Notes under the pieces: model-generated
Databases searched by the model: none
What the model saw: the letters and a program-made list of their open reading frames with translations, nothing else
Told to the model about the DNA's origin: nothing
Shown here: piece by piece, positions 16,032 through 24,864 of the stretch
Layout of the letters: each line of letters begins with the position of its first letter
How positions within the stretch are numbered: position 1 is the stretch's first letter
Translations under genes and position numbers: made by a program
DNA from: Microbacterium sp. SS28
GTDB taxonomy: Bacteria; Actinomycetota; Actinomycetes; Actinomycetales; Microbacteriaceae
Assembly: GCF_022761035.1 (NCBI RefSeq)
Contig: NZ_JAKWJP010000006.1
Span: 339,411-403,410, forward strand
Length of the DNA: 64,000 nucleotides
Direction: 5' to 3'

Positions 16032-17390
16032 ATGCAGGAACACCGGTACGCGATCATCGGCGCGGGCCCGTCGGGCCTGGCCGCGGCACGGGCGCTGCAG
16101 AAGGCGGGCATCGCGTTCGACGGGTACGAGGCATCCCGCGGCGTCGGAGGCCTGTGGGACATCGAGAACCCGCGGTCGACGATGTACGAATCGGCCCACC
16201 TCATCTCGTCGCGCACGACGACGGAGTTCGCCGAGTTCCCGATGGAGACGGACGCCGACTACCCGAGCCATCGCGTGCTCATCGGGTACTTCCGCGACTA
16301 CGCGGCCCGCTTCGGGCTCACCGGGCACTTCCGGTTCGAGACACGCGTCACGGCGCTCGAGCGTGAGGGGGACGGATGGATGCTGCGCGCCGACGGCCCC
16401 GATGGCGCGACCGAGTCCCGCTACGACGGCGTGGTCCTCGCCAACGGCACGCTCGCCGAGCCGCACATCCCGGCCTTCGCCGGCGAGTTCTCGGGCGAGA
16501 TCTTCCACACGAGCCAGTACAAGCGCGCGTCGCAGCTCGCGGGCCGGCGCGTGCTCATCATCGGGGCGGGCAACTCGGGATGCGACATCGCCGTCGACGC
16601 GGTCCACCACGCGGCATCCGTCGACATGAGCGTGCGCCGCGGCTACTACTTCGTGCCGCGCTACCTGTTCGGCAAGCCGTCGGACACGCTCAATCAGGGC
16701 AGGCCCCTGCCTGCGCGCATGAAGCAGTTCGTCGACCGACGGGTGCTGCAGGCTTTCACGGGCGATCCCGTGCGCTTCGGATTCCCGAAGCCGGACTACA
16801 AGATCTACGAGTCGCACCCCATCGTCAACACCCTCATCCTCAATCACCTCGGTCAGGGCGATCTGCGGATCAGGCCCGACATCGAGCGGTTCGACGGTCA
16901 GACGGTGCACTTCCGCGACAGGACGAGCGGCGAGTACGACACGATCCTGCTCGCGACGGGCTACACGCTCGACTACCCGTTCGTCGCACGGTCCGAGCTC
17001 AACTGGACGGGATGGTCGCCGAAGCTCTTCCTCAACGTCTTCCCGCCGTCGTTCAACGGCCTCTACGTGATCGGCATGCTCGAAGCATCCGGCATCGGCT
17101 GGCAGGGCCGCTACGAGCAGGCCGAGCTCATCGCGGGCTACCTGTCCGCCCTCGCGCGGCACCCCCAGCGCGCGGCGGCCCTGCGTGCGCGCGTCACGAC
17201 CCAGCCCTGGCCCGACCTCACGGGCGGATACAAGTACCTCGGCCTCGCGCGCATGTCGTACTACGTCAACAAGGACGCGTATCGCGCAGCCGTGCGGCGC
17301 ACCGTTGCCGAGTTGAACGAGGCTCCGGATGCCGCTCCCCCGCGCGGCGCCGCGCTCCCCCGGCGCGCGCGGACGAAGGCGCGCGCGTGA
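16032..17390 (+). CDS. Flavin-containing monooxygenase (FMO/Baeyer-Villiger-like)
   Basis: 452-residue NADPH/FAD monooxygenase (454 if GTG 16026 is used). YAIIGAGPSGLAAARAL is the FAD motif, GVGGLWD follows it, FSGEIFHTSQY fits the FMO fingerprint FxGxxxHxxxY, and VLIIGAGNSGCDIA is the NADP motif; LLATGY ends the core. Family members oxygenate soft nucleophiles or ketones; the substrate here is not visible. Its TGA overlaps the GTG of a bile-acid-type symporter gene, which in turn overlaps an SDR gene, so the three are one translational unit and may handle one hydrophobic carbonyl or acid substrate (inference). Confidence 0.9.
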   Translation: MQEHRYAIIGAGPSGLAAARALQKAGIAFDGYEASRGVGGLWDIENPRSTMYESAHLISSRTTTEFAEFPMETDADYPSHRVLIGYFRDYAARFGLTGHFRFETRVTALEREGDGWMLRADGPDGATESRYDGVVLANGTLAEPHIPAFAGEFSGEIFHTSQYKRASQLAGRRVLIIGAGNSGCDIAVDAVHHAASVDMSVRRGYYFVPRYLFGKPSDTLNQGRPLPARMKQFVDRRVLQAFTGDPVRFGFPKPDYKIYESHPIVNTLILNHLGQGDLRIRPDIERFDGQTVHFRDRTSGEYDTILLATGYTLDYPFVARSELNWTGWSPKLFLNVFPPSFNGLYVIGMLEASGIGWQGRYEQAELIAGYLSALARHPQRAAALRARVTTQPWPDLTGGYKYLGLARMSYYVNKDAYRAAVRRTVAELNEAPDAAPPRGAALPRRARTKARA

Positions 17391-18364
17391 ACATCGACGA
17401 CGTCGTCCTGAACTTCACTCCGGGCACGCTCGTCATCCTCAACGTCGTCCTCGCGCTCATCATGCTGGGGATCGCGCTGGACACCTCACCCGAGGACTTC
17501 ACGGTCGTCGCGCGCAAGCCGAAGCCGTTCGTCATCGCGATCCTCGCTCAGCTCATCGTGCTGCCCGCCGTGACGTTCGCGCTGACGCTGATCCTGCCCG
17601 TGACGCCGTCGATGGCGCTCGGCATGATCCTCGTGGCGTGCTGTCCGCCGGGGAACATCTCGCAGGTGCTGACGCACCGCTCCGGCGGCAACGTCGCTCT
17701 TTCGGTCTCGATGACGGCTGTCTCGAACCTCGTCTACATCGTCGTGCTGCCGCTCTCGGTCGCCTTCTGGGGGTCGCTGCACCCGACCGCGCGCACGCTG
17801 CTCGAGACGGTCGAGCTCAACCCCCTGCAGATGCTGCTCGACATCTTCCTCATCATCGGGGTGCCGTTCCTCGCGGGCCTCGGCATCCGCGCCCGCTACC
17901 CCGCATTCGCCGCCCGCGTGCAGCCGTTCGTCAAGTGGTTCTCGCTCCTCGCCCTCGTCGGCTTCATCGTCGCGGCGCTCGCGGGCAACTGGGCGTACTT
18001 CGTCGCCTTCCTCGGAGTGATCCTCGTCGTCGTCGCGATCCATGACGCCGTCGCCCTCGCGATCGGCTACTCGACCGCCGTTGTGGGAGGCCTCGGCACG
18101 CGCGAGCGGAAGGCGATGACCTTCGAGGTCGGCATCCGCAATGCGGGGCTGGGCCTCGGACTCGTCTTCACCTTCTTCGGGGGCCTCGGCGGCATGGCTA
18201 TCGTCGCGGGCTGGTGGGGCATCTGGGACATCATCGCGGGGCTCATCGTCGCCGCTCTCTGGGCGCGGCACACGCGGCGCCGCACGGGCTCCGCCAAGGG
18301 GGACGCATCACGCCACGCGGCACCTGAGGCAGCGCCGGATGCCGCACCGGAGGCCTCGGCGTGA
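17387..18364 (+). CDS. Bile acid:sodium symporter (BASS) family transporter
   Basis: 325-residue polytopic membrane protein with about nine or ten hydrophobic segments. The CCPPGNISQVLTHRSGGNVALS stretch (given here as CCPPGNISQ and SGGNVALS) is the sodium-binding crossover motif of BASS proteins, which import organic anions with sodium. The last 30 residues are alanine-rich and cytosolic. GTG 17387 overlaps the monooxygenase stop and the protein stop overlaps the next GTG (GTGA both times). The substrate could be a sterol acid, pantoate-like acid or keto acid; the enzymes on either side suggest the carried compound is oxidised. Confidence 0.9.
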   Translation: MNIDDVVLNFTPGTLVILNVVLALIMLGIALDTSPEDFTVVARKPKPFVIAILAQLIVLPAVTFALTLILPVTPSMALGMILVACCPPGNISQVLTHRSGGNVALSVSMTAVSNLVYIVVLPLSVAFWGSLHPTARTLLETVELNPLQMLLDIFLIIGVPFLAGLGIRARYPAFAARVQPFVKWFSLLALVGFIVAALAGNWAYFVAFLGVILVVVAIHDAVALAIGYSTAVVGGLGTRERKAMTFEVGIRNAGLGLGLVFTFFGGLGGMAIVAGWWGIWDIIAGLIVAALWARHTRRRTGSAKGDASRHAAPEAAPDAAPEASA

Positions 18365-19320
18365 GCGGGGCGCGCGTCCTCGTGACGGGCGGGTCGGGGT
18401 TCCTCGGCTCGCACGTCGCCGCGGCGCTCGTCGCCCATCCGGGGGTCGAGCTCGTCGTCGCGGGCGATGTGCGCCGGCCCGCGCTGGCCGTGGAGGGGGT
18501 GGTATACGACGACTGCGACGTGACGCGCGCCGACGGACTCGCGCCCCTGCTACGGCGCCACGGCATCGACGTCGTCGTGCATCTCGCCGCGATCGTGAGC
18601 CCCGGACGCGATCATGCGCTCGAGTACCGCGTCGACGTCGACGGCTCGCGTCACGTCCTCGAGGCGTGCGTCGAGGCGGGAGTGCGGCGCGTCGTCGTGT
18701 CGTCGTCGGGCGCCGCCTACGGCTACCACGCGGACAGCCCCGAGTGGCTGCGCGAGACCGACCGCATCCGGGGCAACGACGAGTTCCCGTATTCGAAGCA
18801 CAAGCGGCTCGTCGAGGAGATGCTCGCGTCGTACCGCGCCTCGCACCCCTCGCTCGAGCAGGTCGTGTTCCGCATCGGGACGATCCTCGGCCCCACGGTG
18901 CGCAACCAGATCACGGCACTGTGGGACGGCCGCCGCATCCTCGCGATCCGCGGCTCGGACTCCCCCTTCGTCTTCGTGTGGGTCGACGACGTCGCCGCCG
19001 CGATGGCGCGGGCCGCAACCGACGGCCCGCCCGGCGTCTACAACGTCGCCGGCGACGGCCGGCTCACGGTGCACGCGATCGCCGCGCGCCTGGGCAAGCC
19101 CGTCCTCACGCTGTCGCCGGGGCTGCTCGCGTTCGCACTGCGCATCGGACGGATGCTGCGCCTCACCGTCCACGGACCCGAGCAGGTCGGCTTCCTGCGC
19201 TACCGCCCCGTCCTCGCGAACGAGTCCCTCAAGCGGGACTTCGGCTACGCCCCCGCCAAGACCTCGGCCGAAGCCTTCGAGGCCTACCTCGCCACCCACG
19301 CCGGGGTCGCCCGGCGCTGA
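18361..19320 (+). CDS. NAD-dependent epimerase/dehydratase (extended SDR)
   Basis: 319-residue extended short-chain dehydrogenase. The NAD(P) motif is VLVTGGSGFLGSHVAAAL at the N terminus; the catalytic set is SSSGAAYG (Ser) and YSKHK with Tyr144 and Lys148. It resembles the nucleotide-sugar epimerase and 3-beta-hydroxysteroid dehydrogenase groups; neither can be chosen from sequence. It is translationally coupled to the BASS transporter gene. It is the last normal-looking gene before the palindrome-flanked island. Confidence 0.87.
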   Translation: MSGARVLVTGGSGFLGSHVAAALVAHPGVELVVAGDVRRPALAVEGVVYDDCDVTRADGLAPLLRRHGIDVVVHLAAIVSPGRDHALEYRVDVDGSRHVLEACVEAGVRRVVVSSSGAAYGYHADSPEWLRETDRIRGNDEFPYSKHKRLVEEMLASYRASHPSLEQVVFRIGTILGPTVRNQITALWDGRRILAIRGSDSPFVFVWVDDVAAAMARAATDGPPGVYNVAGDGRLTVHAIAARLGKPVLTLSPGLLAFALRIGRMLRLTVHGPEQVGFLRYRPVLANESLKRDFGYAPAKTSAEAFEAYLATHAGVARR

Positions 19321-19344
19321 GGTGCTCGGCCCGCCCTGCTCGGC

Positions 19345-19397
19345 GTGTCCCACTTGGGGCGGATGTGCCGTGTCGAGGTCCGGCCCAAGCGGGACAC
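19345..19397. repeat. 53-nt palindromic repeat R1
   Basis: First of four 53-nt units. The ends are GTGTCCC ... GGGACAC, and the right arm reads GAGGTCCGGCCCAAG. It could fold into a long imperfect hairpin. It lies 24 nt after the SDR stop; R2 begins 92 nt after R1 begins. Confidence 0.85.
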
Positions 19398-19436
19398 CAA
19401 GCACCACCGCTCGGGCCCCGAGCTCACCCACTCCGC

Positions 19437-19489
19437 GTGTCCCATTTCAGCCGGACCGGCCCTATCGAGGTCCGGCCCAAGTGGGACAT
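19437..19489. repeat. 53-nt palindromic repeat R2
   Basis: Same length and orientation as R1, with left arm GCCGGACC and right arm GAGGTCCGGCCCAAGTGGG. It ends 18 nt from the stop codon of the DUF559 gene, so it could also act as that gene's terminator. Confidence 0.85.
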
Positions 19490-19507
19490 CACCACGGGGT
19501 ATCGAGG

Positions 19508-20416
19508 TCAGCCACGCCAACCCGCCTGCACGAGAGCCTGCCTCACGAGGGCCACCGCCAGTCGTCCGTCGCCACGGAGATGCTGCTTGACGATCTGCAC
19601 CTGGCTCCATCCCAGCGCACGAAGGCTCGCGCGGCGCTCGACATCGCGAAAGTACTGATCGGCATCCTCGGCGTGCTGTCGGCCGTCGTACTCCACGTCG
19701 ACCTTCCATCGGACGAAGGCGAGATCCAGTACTGCGACAAGCACGCCTCGCTCGTCATGGACCACCCAGTTCAGATCGGGCTCAGGCAGTCCCGCGCGCG
19801 CAAGGACCAAGCGCAGCCGCGTCTCCTCTGACGATGCCGATCCGGCTCGCACGTCGAGCAGCGCACGCTCGAGGGCCCTGTGCCTCGGTCCCCGCATGGT
19901 GCGCGCCTCGTTCCGCAGCTCCTCGACCGTCGTCAGTCCCCCTCGTCCGACGATGAAGTCGGCCGCGGCGATGAGATCGTCGATCCGCCACGATGTCGCG
20001 GCCTGGCGCCAGGCTCGAGCGGCACTCTCGACGCGAAACGACTCGATCACGACGGATGCGTCGTCCCGGGTCTGCAGCCTATGCCCAACGATCCCGTCGA
20101 TCCGCGGTTCTCGTGCGGGCCGGTGTGCGGAGACGTGGATCGCCACCCTGTGCGGAAAGCGCGGAGTCGGGACCCCGTGCAAGGCGAGCGCCGTCTCGTG
20201 GCTGTAGAACTGCCACGGCTTGAGTCGCGGCGCGTACTGCCGGCATCTCTCGAGCGTGTCGCGCGGGCCTTCTCCCTGCAGCTGTCGCAGTCCGCGGTAT
20301 GGGATGACAAGATCCTTCGCGTCGAGTCGTCCCGCAGTGACGCCTGTGGCGAGCGCCTCATGGACGGAGAAGGATCTCCCGGACAGCGAGGGAGGCAGAT
20401 CGGAGCGACGAGGCAT
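19508..20416 (-). CDS. AbiEi-like / DUF559 (Vsr-fold) nuclease-domain protein, palindrome-flanked
   Basis: 302-residue protein. The N-terminal part (about 10-130) resembles AbiEi antitoxin-type domains (YRGLRQLQGEG, SHETALALHGVPTPRFP, IHVSAHRP). The C-terminal part (about 195-285) is a DUF559/Vsr-like PD-(D/E)XK fold, with Glu198, VAVLDLAF (Asp231), DVEYDGRQH (Glu242) and LRALGWSQVQIVKQH. A DNA-binding or nicking role is inferred; no toxin partner gene is adjacent. ATG 20416 is chosen because the longer frame reads through a palindrome. Sample lines are near 62% G+C, lower than the neighbours, and codon choice is less biased, which suggests transfer. Two 53-nt palindromes lie on each side. 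Confidence 0.8.
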   Translation of the reverse strand: MPRRSDLPPSLSGRSFSVHEALATGVTAGRLDAKDLVIPYRGLRQLQGEGPRDTLERCRQYAPRLKPWQFYSHETALALHGVPTPRFPHRVAIHVSAHRPAREPRIDGIVGHRLQTRDDASVVIESFRVESAARAWRQAATSWRIDDLIAAADFIVGRGGLTTVEELRNEARTMRGPRHRALERALLDVRAGSASSEETRLRLVLARAGLPEPDLNWVVHDERGVLVAVLDLAFVRWKVDVEYDGRQHAEDADQYFRDVERRASLRALGWSQVQIVKQHLRGDGRLAVALVRQALVQAGWRG

Positions 20417-20519
20417 CCTCGCACTCTGGTGCGCACTGCGGTGCGGTCGCCCGCACCAAATGCGATCTGTGGAGTCCCGTTGCCCGTCGCGCGCTGGGGA
20501 GAAGCCGCCGCTCAGATCC

Positions 20520-20572
20520 ATGTCCCACTTTGGCCGGACCACGGCCCTCGAGGTCCGGCCCAACTGGGACAC
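20520..20572. repeat. 53-nt palindromic repeat R3
   Basis: Left arm TGTCCCACTTTGGCCGGACC and right arm GAGGTCCGGCCCAACTGGG: the best hairpin of the set, with a stem of about 20 bp. It lies 103 nt upstream of the DUF559 start codon, so it could hold or block that promoter. Confidence 0.87.
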
Positions 20573-20624
20573 GCCAATCCCGCCTCGCATGTCCTCCTAG
20601 GACGCGATCCCTCCGCCGTGGACG

Positions 20625-20677
20625 ATGTCCCACTTCGGCCGGACCCCGGAGGGCGACGTCCAGCCCAAGTGGGACAC
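20625..20677. repeat. 53-nt palindromic repeat R4
   Basis: Left arm TGTCCCACTTCGGCCGGACC, right arm CAGCCCAAGTGGGACAC; 11 nt from the adenosine deaminase stop. The 52 nt between R3 and R4 hold nothing I recognise. Confidence 0.85.
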
Positions 20678-20688
20678 GAACAGCAGGA

Positions 20689-21804
20689 TCAGGCGTCGAA
20701 GCCCTCGGCGATGATGTCGATGAGCTCCTCGCGGTCCTCGACCGGCAGGAACGAGCCGGCCGCGGCGTTCAGCTGGAACGTCTCGAGGTCGTCGAGGTCG
20801 TACTCGAAGGTCTCGGCGAGCAGCGCGAGCTCGCGCGTGATCGACGTGCGACTCATCGTGCGGTTGTCGACGTTCACCGTGACGCAGAACCCGAGCTGGT
20901 ACAGCAGGTCGAAGGGGTGATCCTCGAGCGTCGTCCCCCAGCGCTCGATCGCGCCCGTCTGGAGGTTCGACGACGGCGACAGCTCGAGCGGGATCTCGCG
21001 ATCGCGCACCCAGCGGGCGAGGTCGCCGAACGTCACGAACACCTCTTCGTCCTCGCGCGAGACGACCTCGAGGTCCTCGGCGAGGCGCACGCCGTGGCCG
21101 AGCCGCAGCGCGCGCCCGTCGAGCAGCGCCGAGCGAATCGAGTCGAGGCCCGCCGCCTCACCGGCGTGGACGGTCACGGGGAAGAACTCCGACGCGAGAT
21201 AGTCGAAGGCCGCCTTGTGGTTCGAGGCGGGGAAGCCGTCCTCGGGGCCCGCGATGTCGAAGCCGACCGCCCCGCGACCGCGGAAGTCGACAGCGAGGCG
21301 CGCGATCTCGAGCGACCGGTCGGTGTGCCGCATCGCCGTGATGAGCTGACCGGTCCGGATGTCGCGACCCGCGCGATCGGCGGCGTCTTCGGCCTCCTCG
21401 ATACCCTCCTGGACCGCCTCGACGGCCTCCTCGAGCGTGAGGCCGCGCGAGAGGTGCTGCTCGGGAGCCCACCGCACCTCGCCGTAGACGACGCCGTCGG
21501 CGACGAGGTCCTCGACGAACTCGCGCGCGACGCGACGCAGTCCGCCGGCGGTCTGCATGACGGCCGTCGTCAGGTCGAACGTCTTGAGGTACTCCACGAG
21601 CGAGCCCGAGTCGCTCTTCTCGGCGAACCACTCGCCGAGGGACTCGGCGTCGTTCGTCGGCACCTCGAGGCCGATCTCGTCGGCGAGCTCGATGATCGTG
21701 CCGGGCCGCACGCCGCCGTCGAGGTGATCGTGCAGCGACACCTTGGGCAGGCTCCGGATCGAGACTCCCTGAAGGACGGCGTCGCCGTTCTGGTCGATGG
21801 GCAT
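20689..21804 (-). CDS. add: Adenosine deaminase
   Basis: 371-residue zinc enzyme that converts adenosine and deoxyadenosine to inosine and deoxyinosine. The metal motif HDHLDGG is at residues 25-31; HAGEA near residue 215 provides the catalytic region, GHGVRLAEDLEV and SPSSN follow, and the C-terminal VTVNVDNRTMSRTSIT block is typical of the family. ATG 21804 is chosen for the family start and the upstream GAGG; the extra upstream frame overlaps the end of the thymidine phosphorylase gene. It ends the nucleoside uptake and salvage cluster, 59 nt after deoA. Confidence 0.95.
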   Translation of the reverse strand: MPIDQNGDAVLQGVSIRSLPKVSLHDHLDGGVRPGTIIELADEIGLEVPTNDAESLGEWFAEKSDSGSLVEYLKTFDLTTAVMQTAGGLRRVAREFVEDLVADGVVYGEVRWAPEQHLSRGLTLEEAVEAVQEGIEEAEDAADRAGRDIRTGQLITAMRHTDRSLEIARLAVDFRGRGAVGFDIAGPEDGFPASNHKAAFDYLASEFFPVTVHAGEAAGLDSIRSALLDGRALRLGHGVRLAEDLEVVSREDEEVFVTFGDLARWVRDREIPLELSPSSNLQTGAIERWGTTLEDHPFDLLYQLGFCVTVNVDNRTMSRTSITRELALLAETFEYDLDDLETFQLNAAAGSFLPVEDREELIDIIAEGFDA

Positions 21805-21863
21805 GTGAGGCTCCTCGGTGGTTCGAAGGGGAATCGGGATGCTGGAGGCGCGCGCCGGGCCGG

Positions 21864-23171
21864 TCAGGCCGTGATGCGCTCGAGCACGAGAGGGGTCGGG
21901 ACGGGCGGCTCGGCGCCGATCTGCCACGACCCTTGGACAGCAGCGAGCGCCCGGTCGAACCGAGACGCATCCTGCCCGAGCAAGGTGAACAGCGGCTGAC
22001 CTGCCGAGATCGCATCGCCGGGCTTGACGTGCAGGTCGATGCCCGCGGCGTGCAGGACGGGGTCCTGCGCACGGGCGCGGCCCGCGCCGAGACGCCAGGC
22101 GGCGATGCCGAACGGCAGCGCCTCCATGCGGGTGACGAACCCGTCGGCGTCGGCCGTGACGGTGTGGGTCTCATTCGGAGCGGGGAGCGCGGCATCCGGA
22201 TTCCCGCCCTGCGCGTGGATCATGGCGCGCCAGGAATCCATCGCGCGCCCGTCGGCGAGTGCCTTCTCGACGTCGGCGTCGGGCTGGCCCGCGAGGGCGA
22301 GCATCTCGCGCGCGAGCGCCACCGTGAGCTCGACGACGTCCGCCGGACCGCCGCCCGCGAGCACCTCGACGGACTCGCGCACCTCGTTGGCGTTGCCGAT
22401 CGCGAGGCCCAGCGGCGTGTTCATGTCGGTGAGGAGGGCCGTCGTCGCAACGCCCGAGTCGGTGCCGAGCGCGACCATCGTGCGGGCGAGCTCGCGTGCG
22501 CGGTCGACGTCGCGCATGAAGGCGCCCGAGCCGAACTTGACGTCGAGCACGAGCGAGTCGGTGCCCTCGGCGATCTTCTTGGACATGATGCTCGAGGCGA
22601 TGAGCGGGATCGCCTCGACGGTGCCCGTGACGTCGCGCAGCGCGTACAGGCGCTTGTCGGCGGGCGCGAGGCCCGATCCTGCGGCGCAGATGACGGCGCC
22701 GACATCCCGCAGCTGCGCGACGAGCTCGTCGTTGGTGAGCGCGGCGCGCCACCCCGGGATGGACTCGAGCTTGTCGAGCGTGCCGCCCGTGTGACCGAGG
22801 CCGCGGCCCGACAGCTGCGGCACGGCGACGCCGAACGACGCGACGAGGGGCGCGAGCGGCAGCGTGATCTTGTCGCCGACACCACCGGTCGAGTGCTTGT
22901 CGACGGTCGGCTTGCCGAGCCCCGCGAAGCTCATGCGCTCACCTGAGGCGATCATCGCGTCGGTCATGACGCGGATCTCGTCGCGCTGCATGCCGTTGAG
23001 CAGCACAGCCATCGCGAAGGCCGCCATCTGCGAATCGGCGACGTACTCGCGCGTGTAGGCGTCGATCATCCAGCGCAGCGCGTCCTCGGGGACTGCTCCT
23101 CCGTCGCGCTTGAGGCGGATGACGTCGACCGCGTCGAAGGGTTCGACCCGTTCGGATGCGGGGTCGGTCAT
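21864..23171 (-). CDS. deoA: Thymidine phosphorylase (pyrimidine-nucleoside phosphorylase)
   Basis: 435-residue enzyme that phosphorolyses thymidine or deoxyuridine to base and deoxyribose-1-phosphate. It shows the phosphate motif KHSTGGVGDKITLPLAP (about residues 80-96), RGLGHTGGTLDKLESIPGW, the KKIAEGTDSLVLDVKFG block and a C-terminal alpha/beta domain. ATG 23171 overlaps the cdd stop (ATGA), so it is translationally coupled to cytidine deaminase, whose product it can consume. Confidence 0.96.
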   Translation of the reverse strand: MTDPASERVEPFDAVDVIRLKRDGGAVPEDALRWMIDAYTREYVADSQMAAFAMAVLLNGMQRDEIRVMTDAMIASGERMSFAGLGKPTVDKHSTGGVGDKITLPLAPLVASFGVAVPQLSGRGLGHTGGTLDKLESIPGWRAALTNDELVAQLRDVGAVICAAGSGLAPADKRLYALRDVTGTVEAIPLIASSIMSKKIAEGTDSLVLDVKFGSGAFMRDVDRARELARTMVALGTDSGVATTALLTDMNTPLGLAIGNANEVRESVEVLAGGGPADVVELTVALAREMLALAGQPDADVEKALADGRAMDSWRAMIHAQGGNPDAALPAPNETHTVTADADGFVTRMEALPFGIAAWRLGAGRARAQDPVLHAAGIDLHVKPGDAISAGQPLFTLLGQDASRFDRALAAVQGSWQIGAEPPVPTPLVLERITA

Positions 23172-23569
23172 CGCGAGACCTCCTCGAGGTCTCGCGGACC
23201 GAAGGCGTCCGGCAGCACTTCGTCGATCGTGCGGATGCCCGAGACCGTCTCGAGCAGCATCCCGGGAAGCGCGTGCTCGTAGAGAAGCTGGCGGCAGCGC
23301 CCGCACGGCATGATCGTCTCGCCGTCGTTGTTGACGCACACGAATGCGACGAGCCGCCCGCCCCCAGACATGTGGAGCTCCGAGACGAGCCCGCACTCGG
23401 CGCACAGCGTCACCCCGTACGACGCGTTCTCGACGTTGCAGCCCTGGATGATGCGGCCGTCCGACACGAGCGCCGCAGCGCCCACTCGGTAGCGCGAATA
23501 GGGCGCGTACGCCCGTTGCATGGCCTCGGTCGCGGCAGCCCGCAGCTCGTCCCAATCGATGTCGGTCAC
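23168..23569 (-). CDS. cdd: Cytidine deaminase
   Basis: 133-residue small (tetrameric-type) cytidine deaminase. The zinc site is formed by NVENASYG followed by CAEC (Cys ligand plus catalytic Glu) and PCGRCRQLL. It deaminates cytidine and deoxycytidine to uridines that the next gene can split. GTG 23569 sits 5 nt after the permease stop; the next gene overlaps its end. Confidence 0.95.
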   Translation of the reverse strand: MTDIDWDELRAAATEAMQRAYAPYSRYRVGAAALVSDGRIIQGCNVENASYGVTLCAECGLVSELHMSGGGRLVAFVCVNNDGETIMPCGRCRQLLYEHALPGMLLETVSGIRTIDEVLPDAFGPRDLEEVSR

Positions 23570-23574
23570 GCGAC

Positions 23575-24864
23575 TCACCCCTTGATGTACGGTTTGCCGT
23601 CCGCGGCGGGAGCTCTCGACTTCCCGACGACGCCGGCGACGACGAAGATGGTGACGACGTACGGCAGCATGAGCATGAACTCGCTCGGCACCGGCGAGCC
23701 GATGATGTTGAGCGTGTTCTGGAGGCTCGACGCGAATCCGAACAGCAGGGCGGCGAGTGTCGCCTTGATCGGGTCCCACTGACCGAAGATGACGGCTGCG
23801 AGCGCGATGAAGCCGGCCCCCGCCGTCATCTCCTTGTTGAACGCGATCCCGTTGCCGATCGTGAAGACGGTGCCGCCGATCCCGGCGATCGCACCCGCGA
23901 GCAGGACGTTCCAGAAGCGCGTCGCGTTGACCTTGATGCCGACGGTGTCGGCGGCCTGGGGGTGCTCGCCGACGGCGCGAAGGCGCAGACCCCAGCGGGT
24001 GTGGAACATCCCCACGTAGACCGCCGCCACGGCGACGTACACGAGGTACACGATGATCGTCTGGCGGAAGAAGACAGGACCGATGACGGGGATCTCGCTC
24101 AGAAGGGGGATCGGGATGCGCGGGAATCTCGGCGGCGCGTTGAGCTGCGCGGCGTTGGGCTGCAGCACCTGTGTGAAGAAGAAGCTCGTGAGGCCCGTCA
24201 CGAGCACATTGAGGACGACGCCGATGATGACCTGGTCGACGAGGTACTTGATGGCGAACGCCGCGAGCACGGACGCGACGAGAACCCCGGCGAACGCGGC
24301 CGCCAGGAGCCCGAGGATGGGCTGGCCTGTGATCGTCGCGACGATGGAGGCGGTGAAGGCCCCTGCGAGCAGCTGCCCTTCGATCGCGATGTTGACGATG
24401 CCGGCGCGTTCGCCGATGACGCCGCCGAGCGCGCCGTAGATGAGCGGGATGGCGAGCCCGAGCGACCCCGCCAAGAGTGCGGTGACGGGAATCGTCGCCT
24501 CCGCGGCGGCCCACGTCAGGAAGCCGAAGACGCCGACGAGGACGTACACGATCGTCACCCACAGGGGCGTACGGCCGCCCGCCCGCACGAAATACGCGGC
24601 GGCGAGGGTCAGGAGCACGAGCACGACGAAGCAGATCCATGCCGTCGTCATGACGGGCACAGCGACATCGGGAAGCTGGATCGCGTCGGCGTCGGTCGAC
24701 AGGCGGAAGGTCGTCACGCCCTCCCGCGGCGCGAGCACCAGCAGCAGACCGTAGAGGGCCGTGAAGACGAGCAGTGCGATCGGCGTCTTCCAGCTGCGGA
24801 TGACGGTCCTCTCGGTCGCCGCGGGCGGCATGAGTCCCTCGACGGAGACACGCGGCGATGTCAC
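23575..24864 (-). CDS. Nucleoside ABC transporter permease (second subunit)
   Basis: 429-residue integral membrane protein of the BPD_transp_2 family (as in NupQ/YufQ). About ten hydrophobic helices are visible; the conserved segment YGALGGVIGERAGIVNIAIEGQLL lies in the middle (here YGALGGVIGERAG and NIAIEGQLLAGAF). The first 130 residues hold an N-terminal extension with two or three extra hydrophobic stretches before that core. GTG 24864 overlaps the stop of the first permease (GTGA). Substrate is inferred from the BMP protein and salvage genes. Confidence 0.9.
   Translation of the reverse strand: MTSPRVSVEGLMPPAATERTVIRSWKTPIALLVFTALYGLLLVLAPREGVTTFRLSTDADAIQLPDVAVPVMTTAWICFVVLVLLTLAAAYFVRAGGRTPLWVTIVYVLVGVFGFLTWAAAEATIPVTALLAGSLGLAIPLIYGALGGVIGERAGIVNIAIEGQLLAGAFTASIVATITGQPILGLLAAAFAGVLVASVLAAFAIKYLVDQVIIGVVLNVLVTGLTSFFFTQVLQPNAAQLNAPPRFPRIPIPLLSEIPVIGPVFFRQTIIVYLVYVAVAAVYVGMFHTRWGLRLRAVGEHPQAADTVGIKVNATRFWNVLLAGAIAGIGGTVFTIGNGIAFNKEMTAGAGFIALAAVIFGQWDPIKATLAALLFGFASSLQNTLNIIGSPVPSEFMLMLPYVVTIFVVAGVVGKSRAPAADGKPYIKG

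Noticed and set aside
19345..20677. Four palindromes considered as terminal repeats of an ordinary insertion sequence.
   Set aside because: They are direct copies in pairs, not one inverted pair, and the gene between them has no transposase motif. No target duplication was seen.
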